Source of the DNA: Nonomuraea deserti | GTDB taxonomy: Bacteria > Actinomycetota > Actinomycetes > Streptosporangiales > Streptosporangiaceae | DNA length: 50,145 nucleotides | Reading direction: 5' to 3' | NCBI RefSeq assembly: GCF_004348685.1 | Contig: NZ_SMKO01000056.1 | Coordinates: forward strand, 1 to 50,145 | Shown here: in pieces, positions 32,017-39,959 of the stretch | How positions within the stretch are numbered: position 1 is the first letter of the stretch | Layout: each line of letters opens with the position of its first letter | The notes under the pieces: generated by a model | Seen by the model: only the letters and a program-made list of their open reading frames with translations | What the model was told of the DNA's origin: nothing | The model's database searches: none | Position numbers and translations under genes: made by a program

Positions 32017-34617
32017 TTGACTCATGTAGCGCAGGCCGTCCCCGTCGCGGGGGACGGCGACCCTGCCGGGCTCGCCGATCCCGATTATGCCCTGTCGCCC
32101 GTTCTGGCAGTCCGTGTCGCGGGGCTGCCGGTGGCCGGGCTCGACCGGATGCGCTGCACCCGGACGTGGCGCCTGGTGGACGAGCTGGCGAGCGTATCGG
32201 CCCGGTTGCGGCGGGAGGGCGCGGAGCTGTCCGGTCCGTTGCACGACGTGATCGGCGGCGCGGCGGCGGGCCCGCTGAAGTCCGGGCTGGTGGCGCTGCG
32301 GCGCGCGGTGTTCGCGGGGCGCCGGCCGGGCGGCCTGGCCGCGTCCGCCGAGGTGCTGGCGGCGCTGCCCGCGGACGTGGCCGCCCGGATCGGCGCGTGG
32401 ACCACCCTGCGGCGGCGCGCGGAGAGGTTGCGCGACGCGCTGCCCGCCGTGCTGGCGGAGGAGTCGCGGGAGAAGACGGCGGTGCTGCGGGAGGCGGTGT
32501 CCGACGCCGGTTTCCGCCACGGCCTCGCCCAGGGCAGCACGGTGCTGGCCGGCCGTCTCGAAGCCTGGCTCGCCGGCCCTTCCGACCGCCCGCCGGACCG
32601 GCAGGAACTGCTGCGGCTGGCCCGCTACCTCGCCCGGGCGAGCGTCAAGACCAGCCCGTACGCCACCTTCACGCTCAGCGGCCTGGGCCGGTGGGAGGCG
32701 GACGGTCCCGCCGTGCGGACCGGCGGCGAGCCGGCCTGGCACGTCATGGCGGAGCTGGACCGGGCGGTCCTGCGCCCGCTGTGGGCGGCGCTCACCCGGC
32801 ATCGGCGGGTGCGGGAACGGGCCCGCTTGCGCGTCAACCCGTCCGCCACCGACGACGGCGACCGGATCTGGTTCCTCGGCTTCGGGCACGGCGAGCCGCT
32901 GTCCGGGGTGGCCGCGAGCCCCGCGGTGCGCGAGGCTCTCGACTGGGTGCGCGGGCGGGACCACGCCACGCTGGCCGCCGCTCCGGGGATCGAGCCGCTG
33001 GTGGACGCGGGGCTGCTCGAACTGGTCCCGCCGTACGACGAGCAGGGCGCCGACCCGGTGGGGCGGCTGGCTTCGTGGCTGGCGGAGGACGGCCCGGCGC
33101 CGTACGCGCAGGCCGTCGGCCGGGTCGCCGAGGCGCTGCGCGACGGTGTCACCCACCCCGGCGACGGCGCGCGGGCGGCCGGGGTCGTGCGGGCGGCGTT
33201 GAGCGAGGTGCTGCCGCCGGGGCCGTCGCTGCCCGGCAAGAACCTGCTCTGGCACAGCGCCGTCATCCCCGGCGTCGCCGGCCGGCTGAGCGCGGCGGCC
33301 TGGCGCGGGGTGTGCGACGACCTCGACGCGCTGCGCGGGCTGCTCGGCCTGTTCGACCCCGACCTGCCCGTCAAGATCGCCGCCGCCGCGTTCTTCCTGG
33401 ACCGGTACGGCCCCGCCGGGCGGGTCGCCGCTCTCGACCTCTACCGCGAGATCCACCGGCAGGCGCCGGGCGAGGGCGGGACGCTGCTGCGCGGCATGCT
33501 GCGCGACCCGGTCGCGGGCACGCGGGCGGTGCCGGGCGCCGAGCACCCGCCCGGCCTGACGCGGCTGACCGAGCTGCGGCGGAGCTTCTGGGAGCGGGCC
33601 GGCGCCGGGCCCGGCGGGCATGAGCCGGTGGTGGACCTCACGGCGTCCCGCCTGGCCGCCATGGCGGAGAGCTGGCCGGGCTTCGTGCGGCCGCCGGGAT
33701 CGATCTGCTGTTACCTGCAGGCCGTTCCGGGGCCCGGCGGCGTGCGCGCGGTCGTCAACTCGGTCTCCGCCGGGTACGGGCGCGGGCTGTCGCGGTTGCA
33801 CCGGCTGGTCACCCTGGCCGGCGGCGAGGCGCCGCCCGCCCGAGAGCTGCGGGCGGCGCAGGGCGACGTCATGGTGGCCGAGTGCCGCGGGCTCGTCGGC
33901 GGCGGCCTCAACGTCCGCCCTGCCACGGCCGACCTCGCCCTCGACCATCCCTTCACCGCTCCCGACGCCCACCTGCCGCGGGTCGCGCCGGCGGACCTCA
34001 CGGTCGGCTACGACCCCGGGTGCGACCGGCTGACGCTGTTCGACGGCGCGGGCCGCCCGGTCAAGCCGGTCCACCTGGGCATGACGGCCCAGTACTGGCT
34101 GCCGCCGTGGCTGCAGTTCCTGGTGCGGGCGTTCGGCGAGCCGTCCACGGCGATGGTGCCGGGCTGGGTGTTCCGCACCCGGGCCGAGGCACCGGCCGAG
34201 GGCGTGGTGGAGCGCTGGCCGCGGATGGACCTCGGGCGGGTGACGGTCGCGCGGGCGGTCTGGCGGCTGCGGGCCGGCGCGTTCCCGGTTCCGGCCAAGG
34301 GCGAGGGTGAGGCCGCGTACCTGCCCAGGCTGGCCGGGTGGCTGGCGCTGCACGGAGTGCCCCGCCGGTTCTTCGCCCGGGTGGTGGATCTCCGGCGCGG
34401 CCTGCTGGCGGGGCTGCTGAGCAAGGACCGCAAGCCCATGTACGTGGACGTCACCGACCTGCTGCTGCTGACCGGGTTCGTCCGCACGCTGCGCGACCCC
34501 GCCGCGCTGCTGGTGCTCGAAGAGGCACTGCCCGACCCCTACCAGGCGCCCCGCTACGGCGCGGGCGGCCGGGTCACCGAGTACGTCGTGCAGCTGTCGG
34601 GAAGGCCGGGCCGATGA
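32017..34617 (+). CDS. Split LanB dehydratase, glutamylation part (TbtB-like)
   Basis: 866 residues from TTG 32017, with GAGGAG nine bases upstream; no ATG or GTG fits better. This is the N-terminal (Lant_dehydr_N) part of LanB. It uses glutamyl-tRNA to glutamylate core Ser and Thr, the first step toward Dha and Dhb. Family patterns include LARYLARASVKTSPYATFTL, LRVNPSATDDGDRIWFLGFG, LPGKNLLWHSAVIPGVAG, FLDRYGPAGRV, VVNSVSAGYGRGLSRLHRLV, and the late YVDVTDLLLLTGFVRTLRD. The SpaB_C elimination domain is missing and is encoded by the following gene, as in thiopeptide but not lantibiotic clusters. Its stop overlaps the next ATG. Confidence 0.92.
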   Translation: MTHVAQAVPVAGDGDPAGLADPDYALSPVLAVRVAGLPVAGLDRMRCTRTWRLVDELASVSARLRREGAELSGPLHDVIGGAAAGPLKSGLVALRRAVFAGRRPGGLAASAEVLAALPADVAARIGAWTTLRRRAERLRDALPAVLAEESREKTAVLREAVSDAGFRHGLAQGSTVLAGRLEAWLAGPSDRPPDRQELLRLARYLARASVKTSPYATFTLSGLGRWEADGPAVRTGGEPAWHVMAELDRAVLRPLWAALTRHRRVRERARLRVNPSATDDGDRIWFLGFGHGEPLSGVAASPAVREALDWVRGRDHATLAAAPGIEPLVDAGLLELVPPYDEQGADPVGRLASWLAEDGPAPYAQAVGRVAEALRDGVTHPGDGARAAGVVRAALSEVLPPGPSLPGKNLLWHSAVIPGVAGRLSAAAWRGVCDDLDALRGLLGLFDPDLPVKIAAAAFFLDRYGPAGRVAALDLYREIHRQAPGEGGTLLRGMLRDPVAGTRAVPGAEHPPGLTRLTELRRSFWERAGAGPGGHEPVVDLTASRLAAMAESWPGFVRPPGSICCYLQAVPGPGGVRAVVNSVSAGYGRGLSRLHRLVTLAGGEAPPARELRAAQGDVMVAECRGLVGGGLNVRPATADLALDHPFTAPDAHLPRVAPADLTVGYDPGCDRLTLFDGAGRPVKPVHLGMTAQYWLPPWLQFLVRAFGEPSTAMVPGWVFRTRAEAPAEGVVERWPRMDLGRVTVARAVWRLRAGAFPVPAKGEGEAAYLPRLAGWLALHGVPRRFFARVVDLRRGLLAGLLSKDRKPMYVDVTDLLLLTGFVRTLRDPAALLVLEEALPDPYQAPRYGAGGRVTEYVVQLSGRPGR

Positions 34618-35615
34618 CAGCGGCCCGGGAGGACGCCGGGGCGGGGGACGGCTGGGTCGGCGCGCACCTGTTCCATTTCGGCGACCTCGACCCGCTGATC
34701 ACCGGCGTGGTGGATGCGGTGGCGCGGGAGCTGGCGGCGAACGGCACCGCGCGCCGCGCCTTCTTCCTGCGTTACTGGGAGGGCGGCCAGCACGTGCGGC
34801 TGCGGCTGGAGGTGCCGGACCCGGAGCGGCGGCCGCGCGTCCGGGACCTGGTACGCGAGCGGGCGGCGGCCCACTTCGCCGCCCACCCGTCTCCTTCCGT
34901 CGACGCGGCGGCCTACCGCGCCTTCGCCGCCGCCATGGCCAAGGGCGAGCGGCGTACGCGCTACGACGAGCGGCTGCACCCCGCCGGCTCGGTGGCGTTC
35001 ATCGGCTACCGGCCCGAGTACGAGGCGTACGGCGACGCCGCCTGCGTGGCCGCCGCGGAACGGCACTTCGCGATGTCGAGCCGGCTCGCGCTGGACGTGT
35101 TGCGCGCCGGGACGGAGATGGGCCGCCGGGCGGCGATCGGGCTGGCCGCGCTGACCATCGCGGCCGCCGTGTGCGAGCCCGACCTGCCGGCCGCCGCGCA
35201 CCGCCTGGCCGCGGCCGCCCGCGAGACGCCCGGCCCGGGGGCCGCCCCGGAGAGCGAGGAGGATTGGCGGCGCCGCGAGAGCGCCCTGCTCGCCCAGACG
35301 CGCAGGTTGTGGGACAGGCCCGAGTCGGGCGGCGGCCTGCTGGCCGCGTGGGCGTCGTCGGTGCGCGCGCTCCGCGACGACCTCGACGCGCTGCACTCCG
35401 CCGGACGATGCGCGCCGCTCGACCCGGGCTCGCCCCACGCGTTCTTCGCCCTGGCCGCGCCGCCGGAGCGGCGCACGGTGTCGCTGATCCTGATGCGCTG
35501 CGCGCACCTGCTCCACAACCGGCTGGGGCTGCGCGCCGGTACCGAGCAGCACATGTCGTTCCTGGCGGGCCGTGCCATCGCCGGCCTCGCCGACACCCGG
35601 AGGTGGTCCCCCTGA
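34614..35615 (+). CDS. Thiopeptide SpaB_C-type eliminase (TbtC-like)
   Basis: 333 residues from ATG 34614, overlapping the preceding stop. It has the thiopeptide-type SpaB_C domain: GWVGAHLFHFGDLDPLITG at the N terminus, RRAFFLRYWEGGQHVRLRL, ERRTRYDERLHPAGSVAFIG, and late YEAYG and HLLHNRLGLRAGTEQHMSFL helices. In split LanB systems this unit removes the glutamate from glutamylated Ser or Thr to leave Dha or Dhb. Gene order A-B-C-D of the thiomuracin cluster is kept here after the precursor, which supports the eliminase assignment over pyridine synthase. By sequence alone the two are hard to separate. Confidence 0.82.
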   Translation: MTAAREDAGAGDGWVGAHLFHFGDLDPLITGVVDAVARELAANGTARRAFFLRYWEGGQHVRLRLEVPDPERRPRVRDLVRERAAAHFAAHPSPSVDAAAYRAFAAAMAKGERRTRYDERLHPAGSVAFIGYRPEYEAYGDAACVAAAERHFAMSSRLALDVLRAGTEMGRRAAIGLAALTIAAAVCEPDLPAAAHRLAAAARETPGPGAAPESEEDWRRRESALLAQTRRLWDRPESGGGLLAAWASSVRALRDDLDALHSAGRCAPLDPGSPHAFFALAAPPERRTVSLILMRCAHLLHNRLGLRAGTEQHMSFLAGRAIAGLADTRRWSP

Positions 35616-36748
35616 CCGGCTTGCCCGATTCCGACACTCCCGCCTGGCACAGCGTGCACGTCCACTACCACGCGCCGGACAAGGACGGCCTGCTGCTGGA
35701 CGCCGTGCGGCCGCTGCTCGACGGGCTGCGCGGCCAGGTGGCGGCGGCGTACGTGCTGCGCCACTGGCGGCAGGGCCCGCACCTGCGGATCAACGTCAGG
35801 GCGACGCCGGCCGTGTGGCGGCGGGTCGTACGCCCGCGCGTCTCCGAGGTCGTCGGCGGCTACCTGCGCCAGCACCCCTCTACGGCCGCGCTCGACCCGG
35901 CCGGGAGCCTGGACAGACACCGCCTGCTCGCCATGCGGGAGCAGGAGCGCGGCCCGCTCACGCCGTGGCCGCCGGACAACTCCATCCGCGAGGCGCCGTA
36001 CGACTCGCGCCGGCACGTGCTCGGCAGCGACGAGGCGGTGGACCTGCTCACCGCGTTCTACGTCGATGCCACCCCGCTGCTGTTCGGCATGCTGGAGCAC
36101 GTGCGCGCGGGCCGCGACAGCAGGACCGGGCTGGCGCTGAGCCTCATGCTGACCATCGCGCACACCTCGCAGCGCATCGACCGCAGCTACCTGTCGTTCC
36201 GGATGCACGCGGAGGGTTACCTCACGTGGGCGGCCGACCCGGAGGGCGCCCGCGCCCTCTTCGAACGCGGCTTCAGGGAGCGGCGCGCGGCCCTGACGGA
36301 CCGCGTACGCGAGGTCGTCGCCTGCCTGGACGACGGCGGCGCCCCGGCCGTCCCGTTCGTACGGGAGTGGGCATCCCTGCTGGAGCAGTACCGGAGGCGG
36401 GTTGCGGCGCTGGACGACGGCCGGCTGATCCAGCCGATGATCGAGCCGGGCGAGGCCCTCCGGGTGCGGCCGGGCGACCCGCCGGCGCCGGACCGCGAGC
36501 CGAGCGAGCTGCAACGCCTGGTCTTCGACAATCCCGCCTACCACGAGGCGATCTTCGCCGACCCGGCCTTCCGGCGCTACCGGGTGCTGCTCAACTACAC
36601 CTACCTGCACCTGACGCGGCTCGGGCTCACCCCGCTCGACCGGTTCAGGACCTGCCATCTGCTGGCCGACGCGGTGGAGGACGTCTACGGCCTGTCAGGG
36701 CTGGACGCGCTGCGCCGCTTCGCCGGCCGCCCCGCGACGGCCGGATGA
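35603..36748 (+). CDS. Thiopeptide pyridine synthase ([4+2] enzyme, TbtD-like)
   Basis: About 380 residues. The enzyme joins two dehydroalanines by a formal aza-[4+2] cycloaddition, expels the leader and closes the macrocycle. It shares the SpaB_C fold: WHSVHVHYHAPDKDGLLLD, AAYVLRHWRQGPHLRINVR, PYDSRRHVLGSDEAVDLLT, SLMLTIAHTSQRIDRSYLSF, and a C-terminal FRRYRVLLNYTYLHLTRLGL. The start is unclear: GTG 35603 has no room for a separate ribosome binding site, CTG 35612 overlaps the previous stop and has GGAGGTGG at good spacing, and TTG 35621 is a third choice. It is the last gene of the operon; a 12-bp palindrome GGCCGTACGGCC follows at 36764. Confidence 0.83.
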   Translation: MVPLTGLPDSDTPAWHSVHVHYHAPDKDGLLLDAVRPLLDGLRGQVAAAYVLRHWRQGPHLRINVRATPAVWRRVVRPRVSEVVGGYLRQHPSTAALDPAGSLDRHRLLAMREQERGPLTPWPPDNSIREAPYDSRRHVLGSDEAVDLLTAFYVDATPLLFGMLEHVRAGRDSRTGLALSLMLTIAHTSQRIDRSYLSFRMHAEGYLTWAADPEGARALFERGFRERRAALTDRVREVVACLDDGGAPAVPFVREWASLLEQYRRRVAALDDGRLIQPMIEPGEALRVRPGDPPAPDREPSELQRLVFDNPAYHEAIFADPAFRRYRVLLNYTYLHLTRLGLTPLDRFRTCHLLADAVEDVYGLSGLDALRRFAGRPATAG

Positions 36749-36780
36749 CACCGGCTTCGTGACGGCCGTACGGCCCAGGG

Positions 36781-36811
36781 TTGCCGAATCATATTTCCAT
36801 TTGGCAATATG
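36781..36811. promoter_or_regulatory. Operator-like inverted repeats before the ArsR gene
   Basis: Two nested repeats lie just upstream of ATG 36817: TTGCCGAAT with ATTTGGCAA (36781-36789 and 36799-36807, one mismatch) and CATATT with AATATG (36790-36795 and 36806-36811, perfect). AT-rich dyads of this kind are typical ArsR targets. The site is so close to the start codon that the message probably has almost no leader. Confidence 0.62.
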
Positions 36812-36816
36812 ATGAC

Positions 36817-37119
36817 ATGAGCGCCTACGCAGCCCTGGCGGAGCCGCACCGCAGGCAGATCCTCGACCTGCTGCGCGACGGTGAGCGGCCCGCCGGAGAA
36901 CTGGTGAAACACCTCGATCTCAGCCAGCCCGGGGTGTCCAAACACCTCAAGGTCCTGCGCGAGGCCGGACTCGTCGCGGTGCGCACGGAGGGCAAGCAGC
37001 GTGTGTACGCGCTGCGCCCCGAGCCTCTCGCCGAGGTCGACCAGTGGCTGGAGCCGTATCGCGTCTACTGGTCGAGGCACCTCGACGCCCTGGAGCAACA
37101 CTTGGAGGAGAACCCATGA
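36817..37119 (+). CDS. ArsR-family transcriptional regulator
   Basis: 100 residues from ATG 36817. It is a compact winged helix-turn-helix repressor (LAEPHRRQILDLLRDGERP, VKHLDLSQPGVSKHLKVLRE, VRTEGKQRVYALRPEPLAEV, YWSRHLDALEQHL). No metal-binding cysteine motif is present. It belongs to the subgroup that is coupled to an SRPBCC/AHSA1 gene, and its stop overlaps the start of that gene (ATGA). The pair is common in actinomycetes. It follows the thiopeptide operon by 68 bases but is probably an independent unit, because it has its own operator. Confidence 0.93.
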   Translation: MSAYAALAEPHRRQILDLLRDGERPAGELVKHLDLSQPGVSKHLKVLREAGLVAVRTEGKQRVYALRPEPLAEVDQWLEPYRVYWSRHLDALEQHLEENP

Positions 37120-37634
37120 TTTCCGGAACCCTGCACACGATCGACGGCCGCCCGGCGCTGCGCTTCGAGCGCACGCTCGCCTACCCGATCGAGCGCGTGT
37201 GGCGCGCCGTCAGCGAGCCGGCGGAGCTCGAGCGCTGGTTCCCCGCGGCCGCCGACTGGACTCCGGCGGCGGGTGAGACCTTCGAGGCCGCCGGCGCGAG
37301 CGGCGAGGTGACCGAGGTCGATCCGCCCCGCCGCCTGGCCTGGACCTTCGCCGGCCAGTCCTACAGCTTCGATCTGGCCCCCCACGGAGACGGCTGCCGC
37401 CTGATCTTCACCCACGTCATCGACGACCGGGGCCTGTCCGCGCAGACCGCCACCGGCTGGGAGGCCTATCTCTCGCGGCTCGAGCCCCACCTCGCCGGCC
37501 AGGGCATCTCCGAAGAGAAGGCACACGAGCAGTGGGGGGACGTTCACGAACGGTACGCCGAGCGCTTCGGGGTCGACCCGGCTCCTGGCCGGCGCTTCGC
37601 GGCGGCCCTGCGCGGAGACGACGGCGACGCCTAG
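37116..37634 (+). CDS. SRPBCC / AHSA1-family protein
   Basis: 172 residues from ATG 37116, with GGAGGAG upstream. The START-like fold pattern is clear: LRFERTLAYPIERVWRAVSE, ELERWFPAAADWTPAAGETF, PPRRLAWTFAGQSYSFDLAP, GCRLIFTHVIDDRGLSAQTA, and GWEAYLSRLEPHLAG. AHSA1-like proteins have a hydrophobic cavity for a small ligand; most have no known function. Overlap with the ArsR gene indicates co-expression. A strong hairpin follows the stop by six bases. Confidence 0.92.
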   Translation: MISGTLHTIDGRPALRFERTLAYPIERVWRAVSEPAELERWFPAAADWTPAAGETFEAAGASGEVTEVDPPRRLAWTFAGQSYSFDLAPHGDGCRLIFTHVIDDRGLSAQTATGWEAYLSRLEPHLAGQGISEEKAHEQWGDVHERYAERFGVDPAPGRRFAAALRGDDGDA

Positions 37635-37639
37635 CCGGT

Positions 37640-37675
37640 GGAGGCGGCCCCCTGCCCGGCGCGGGGGCCGCCTCC
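37640..37675 (+). terminator. Strong hairpin terminator after arsR-SRPBCC
   Basis: GGAGGCGGCCCCC pairs perfectly with GGGGGCCGCCTCC over 13 bases around a ten-base loop, six bases after the stop at 37634. A pyrimidine-rich stretch TCTCTCTG follows. Confidence 0.85.
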
Positions 37676-37791
37676 TCTCTGCTGGGGAAGCGGGTGTCAC
37701 GGGTGCGGGGCGAGGGGGCCGGCCAGCCCGCGGTCGGGTGTGCGGACGGGCGGGCCGGCCCGTTCCCGCAGCCGGGGCGGGGGCAGCAAGC

Positions 37792-38610
37792 TCACGTGCA
37801 ACGTCCGAGCATCTGGACGTAGGTCAGGGCGGGAGTGGTGGACCCGGCTGCCGGGTCCGCGCTCCCCCACGCCGTTCTGGTGTACATCTCCTTGAAGATG
37901 GGGTTGAGGAGGTTGGCGCGGTGCGGAGGGCTGTTCATCCACCAGGTGACGGCCGCGCGGGGGGTCACCATCGAGCGTCCCCAGCCCACGTAGGCGTTCT
38001 CGGCGACGTCGAATCTGCCGCAGCGCCGCCCGTAACCCGCGGCCGTGGCCCGGCTGAGGACGGTTGAGCCGGTCTGCGGGTTGATGTGCGGGTCACAGGT
38101 CTTGGACTCGTCCTCGCTGGTCTTCGGGTTGTCCCTGTTGGGACGGCAGTTCTTGCCCGGCTGCACCTTCCCCCACCAGCGCAGGCGGACGGCGTCTGCG
38201 ACGTGCCCGGCCGCCGCGCCGCTGAGGCCAGGAGGGGCCGAGCTTCTCTTGCCGAGGGCGACGTACCTCTTCAACGGCTGAAGGTTGACGCCGGGTGCGG
38301 TTCGTTCGGCGTTGACGAGGCACAGGACGGCCTGCTCGATGGCGCTCCGCTGCATGCGGAAGTCGTAACGTCCCCGGGTGGTGCCGGGGAAAGCCGACTC
38401 GGGCCTGAAGACCAGGTCGATGTTCGCGCAGGTTCCGGCGCCCTTCAACGGCGCGGCCGCGGCGGCCGCCGGCTCCACCTGGGACAGGGCGGCGGGCAGG
38501 CCCAGCAGCAGGGTGCCGGCCGTCACGGCGGCGACCCACCGAGGGCGTGCCTTGCCGCCGCCGGGGGCGATCTGCTGCTGATCATGTGGGAACGGTGAGA
38601 GGTGATTCAC
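37792..38610 (-). CDS. Secreted CAP-domain protein
   Basis: 272 residues from GTG 38610, with AAGGAAG upstream. An N-terminal export signal is visible (PRWVAAVTAGTLLLGLPAAL, then alanine-rich sequence to AAAAAPLKGAG). The mature part has the CAP/SCP pattern: RSAIEQAVLCLVNAERTAPG, HVADAVRLRWWGKVQPG, AENAYVGWGR and AVTWWMNSPPHRANLLNPIF. It contains several cysteines that may form disulfides. Bacterial CAP proteins are extracellular and mostly of unknown role. It is convergent with the SRPBCC gene and upstream of it lies another secreted-protein gene in the same direction. Confidence 0.88.
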   Translation of the reverse strand: MNHLSPFPHDQQQIAPGGGKARPRWVAAVTAGTLLLGLPAALSQVEPAAAAAAPLKGAGTCANIDLVFRPESAFPGTTRGRYDFRMQRSAIEQAVLCLVNAERTAPGVNLQPLKRYVALGKRSSAPPGLSGAAAGHVADAVRLRWWGKVQPGKNCRPNRDNPKTSEDESKTCDPHINPQTGSTVLSRATAAGYGRRCGRFDVAENAYVGWGRSMVTPRAAVTWWMNSPPHRANLLNPIFKEMYTRTAWGSADPAAGSTTPALTYVQMLGRCT

Positions 38611-38702
38611 GGGGCTTCCTTCGTTGGGTTTCCGTTGGTGCCGGTCAGAGACCGGCACCGCGGTGGTCCGGACCGTGCGCGCAGCGCGGTGGGAGGGCCG
38701 GG

Positions 38703-39215
38703 TCAGTGCGGGGAGGTGTAGATGTTCTTCCAGGCGGGGTTGCCGGCGGTGCACTGGATCGACGGCTCGGATCCCCGGCGCTCGGAGCACACCTTCAACT
38801 CGACCTGGAACACCCGGTGATAGGTGAACGAGAACCGCTTGGGCGTGCGGTAGGCGCATGTACGGACGTGGTGGCGTTTCCAGGCGACCCGGTTGCCGGC
38901 CGCGTTGACGGTGGCGATGCCGAACACCACCCACCCGCACCTGGACCTGGTCCGGGCCAGGTCGGTGACGATGCCGGACACGGTCAGCGCGGCGGCCGAC
39001 GGGATCACCTCGTGGTCCTCGCCGGTCGCGGTGACCGTACCGGCCGCCTTGGCCCGCCTACCGCCGGGCGAGTGGTACGGACCCCAGGGCTGCGGCGCGG
39101 CGACGGCCGTGCTCGCCGCCGAGGAGTCCGCCGTGGCAGCGGCGGCCGGCATCGCGGCCATCGCCAGGAGCGCCGCCGCGGTGAAACCGATCAGCGCACG
39201 TGAGCCGTTGTTCAT
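38703..39215 (-). CDS. Secreted hypothetical protein
   Basis: 170 residues from ATG 39215, with AAGGAGA upstream. A signal peptide is clear (ALIGFTAAALLAMAAMPAAA, likely cleavage after AAATA). The mature part has no domain that I recognise. It contains VIPSAAALTVSGIVTDLART, CGWVVFGIATVNAAGNRVAW, HVRTCAYRTPKRFSFTYHRV and VELKVCSERRGSEPSIQC, with four or five cysteines and a beta-strand-rich, basic character, as in small secreted actinomycete proteins. It precedes the CAP gene by about 90 bases and may be co-transcribed. Confidence 0.78.
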   Translation of the reverse strand: MNNGSRALIGFTAAALLAMAAMPAAAATADSSAASTAVAAPQPWGPYHSPGGRRAKAAGTVTATGEDHEVIPSAAALTVSGIVTDLARTRSRCGWVVFGIATVNAAGNRVAWKRHHVRTCAYRTPKRFSFTYHRVFQVELKVCSERRGSEPSIQCTAGNPAWKNIYTSPH

Positions 39216-39261
39216 CTCTGTCTCCTTGCTGAAGTTCTCGCTGAGGCCGTCGGGCCGGATC

Positions 39262-39643
39262 AGTGGACGGCACGGGTGGGGAGCGGAACGTTCCACGGGC
39301 GCCGGTCCGAGCCGAAAATGGTCTTGTCACCGCCCTGGACGATGCGGCCGAACGTGCCGGCCTGGTCGCCGTCGGGGGCGCTCCAGCTAGTGGAAGGCGA
39401 CCGGCCTGAATCGCCAGGTCTGGTTGCCGCGTGCTCCGGGGCCACCGCACGTGGCCTGGACCACGTCGGCTGCGTGCGCGGTGCTGGCATGGGCCACGTC
39501 CAGGCATTGTCCGCTGTGCTCGACGATGATCTGGTACCAGACGATGCGAGCGCCTACGGGGGCGCCGCCGCGGCCGCGGAGGAGCCGGCGAGCACGCCGG
39601 CGAGCAGGCCTGCTGCGACCGGAGCGAATGGTGTGCCTCTCAT
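39262..39643 (-). pseudogene. Secreted ricin-type (beta-trefoil) lectin with frameshift
   Basis: From ATG 39643 (AGGAAG upstream) the frame encodes a signal peptide, MRGTPFAPVAAGLLAGVLAG then SSAAAAAPP, and stops at 39554. A shift of one base in the five-base C run of the coding strand (plus-strand G run 39558-39562) restores a frame with IVWYQIIVEHSGQCLDVAHA, VVQATCGGPGARGNQTWRF and RPVAFH, a ricin-B carbohydrate-binding repeat with the usual QxW. That frame ends at 39387. A third frame continues with GDQAGTFGRIVQGGDKTIFG and DRRPWNVPLPTRAVH to 39262, which may be its original end. Either a decayed gene or a sequencing error in the homopolymer. Confidence 0.65.
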
Positions 39644-39959
39644 GAAATCTTCCTGGCTTCCTTGAGGTGAGCGGTGACCCGCCCTCATCGCTCCGGCGCG
39701 CTCTCCCGTGCCGGAGAGCGGGTGTCGCCGAGGGACGCGTGAAGGGGGAGCCGCCAGGCACGGTCGTGCCTGTCCTCGCCACGGTCGCGTCGCGGACGGG
39801 TGTCCGGCGATGCCGCCGGACGAGTCCACGTGCGTGACCATGTATCTGCAGGTAGTGCTCCCTGCTCTGGACGAAGGGGCAGGCGTCCGGTGACGATGAG
39901 CCGGGTGTCCGGCATCGCCGGACACCCGGTGGCCGGGCTGTGAGCGGCAGGGGGGGCGG
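39644..39959. promoter_or_regulatory. Gene-free stretch with a 13-bp-arm palindrome
   Basis: No gene is supported here. At 39901-39929, CCGGGTGTCCGGC and GCCGGACACCCGG form a perfect inverted repeat with a three-base centre (ATC), 30 bases before the start at 39960. A related, imperfect copy, GGGTGTCCGGCGATGCCGCC, lies at about 39799-39818. The repeated GTGTCCGGC element may be the operator of the HTH-containing protein encoded next. Confidence 0.6.

Noticed and set aside
31846..34353. 835-codon minus-strand frame opposite the LanB-like gene
   Set aside because: Shadow of a high-GC coding region; no recognisable motif, and it would cover the precursor end.
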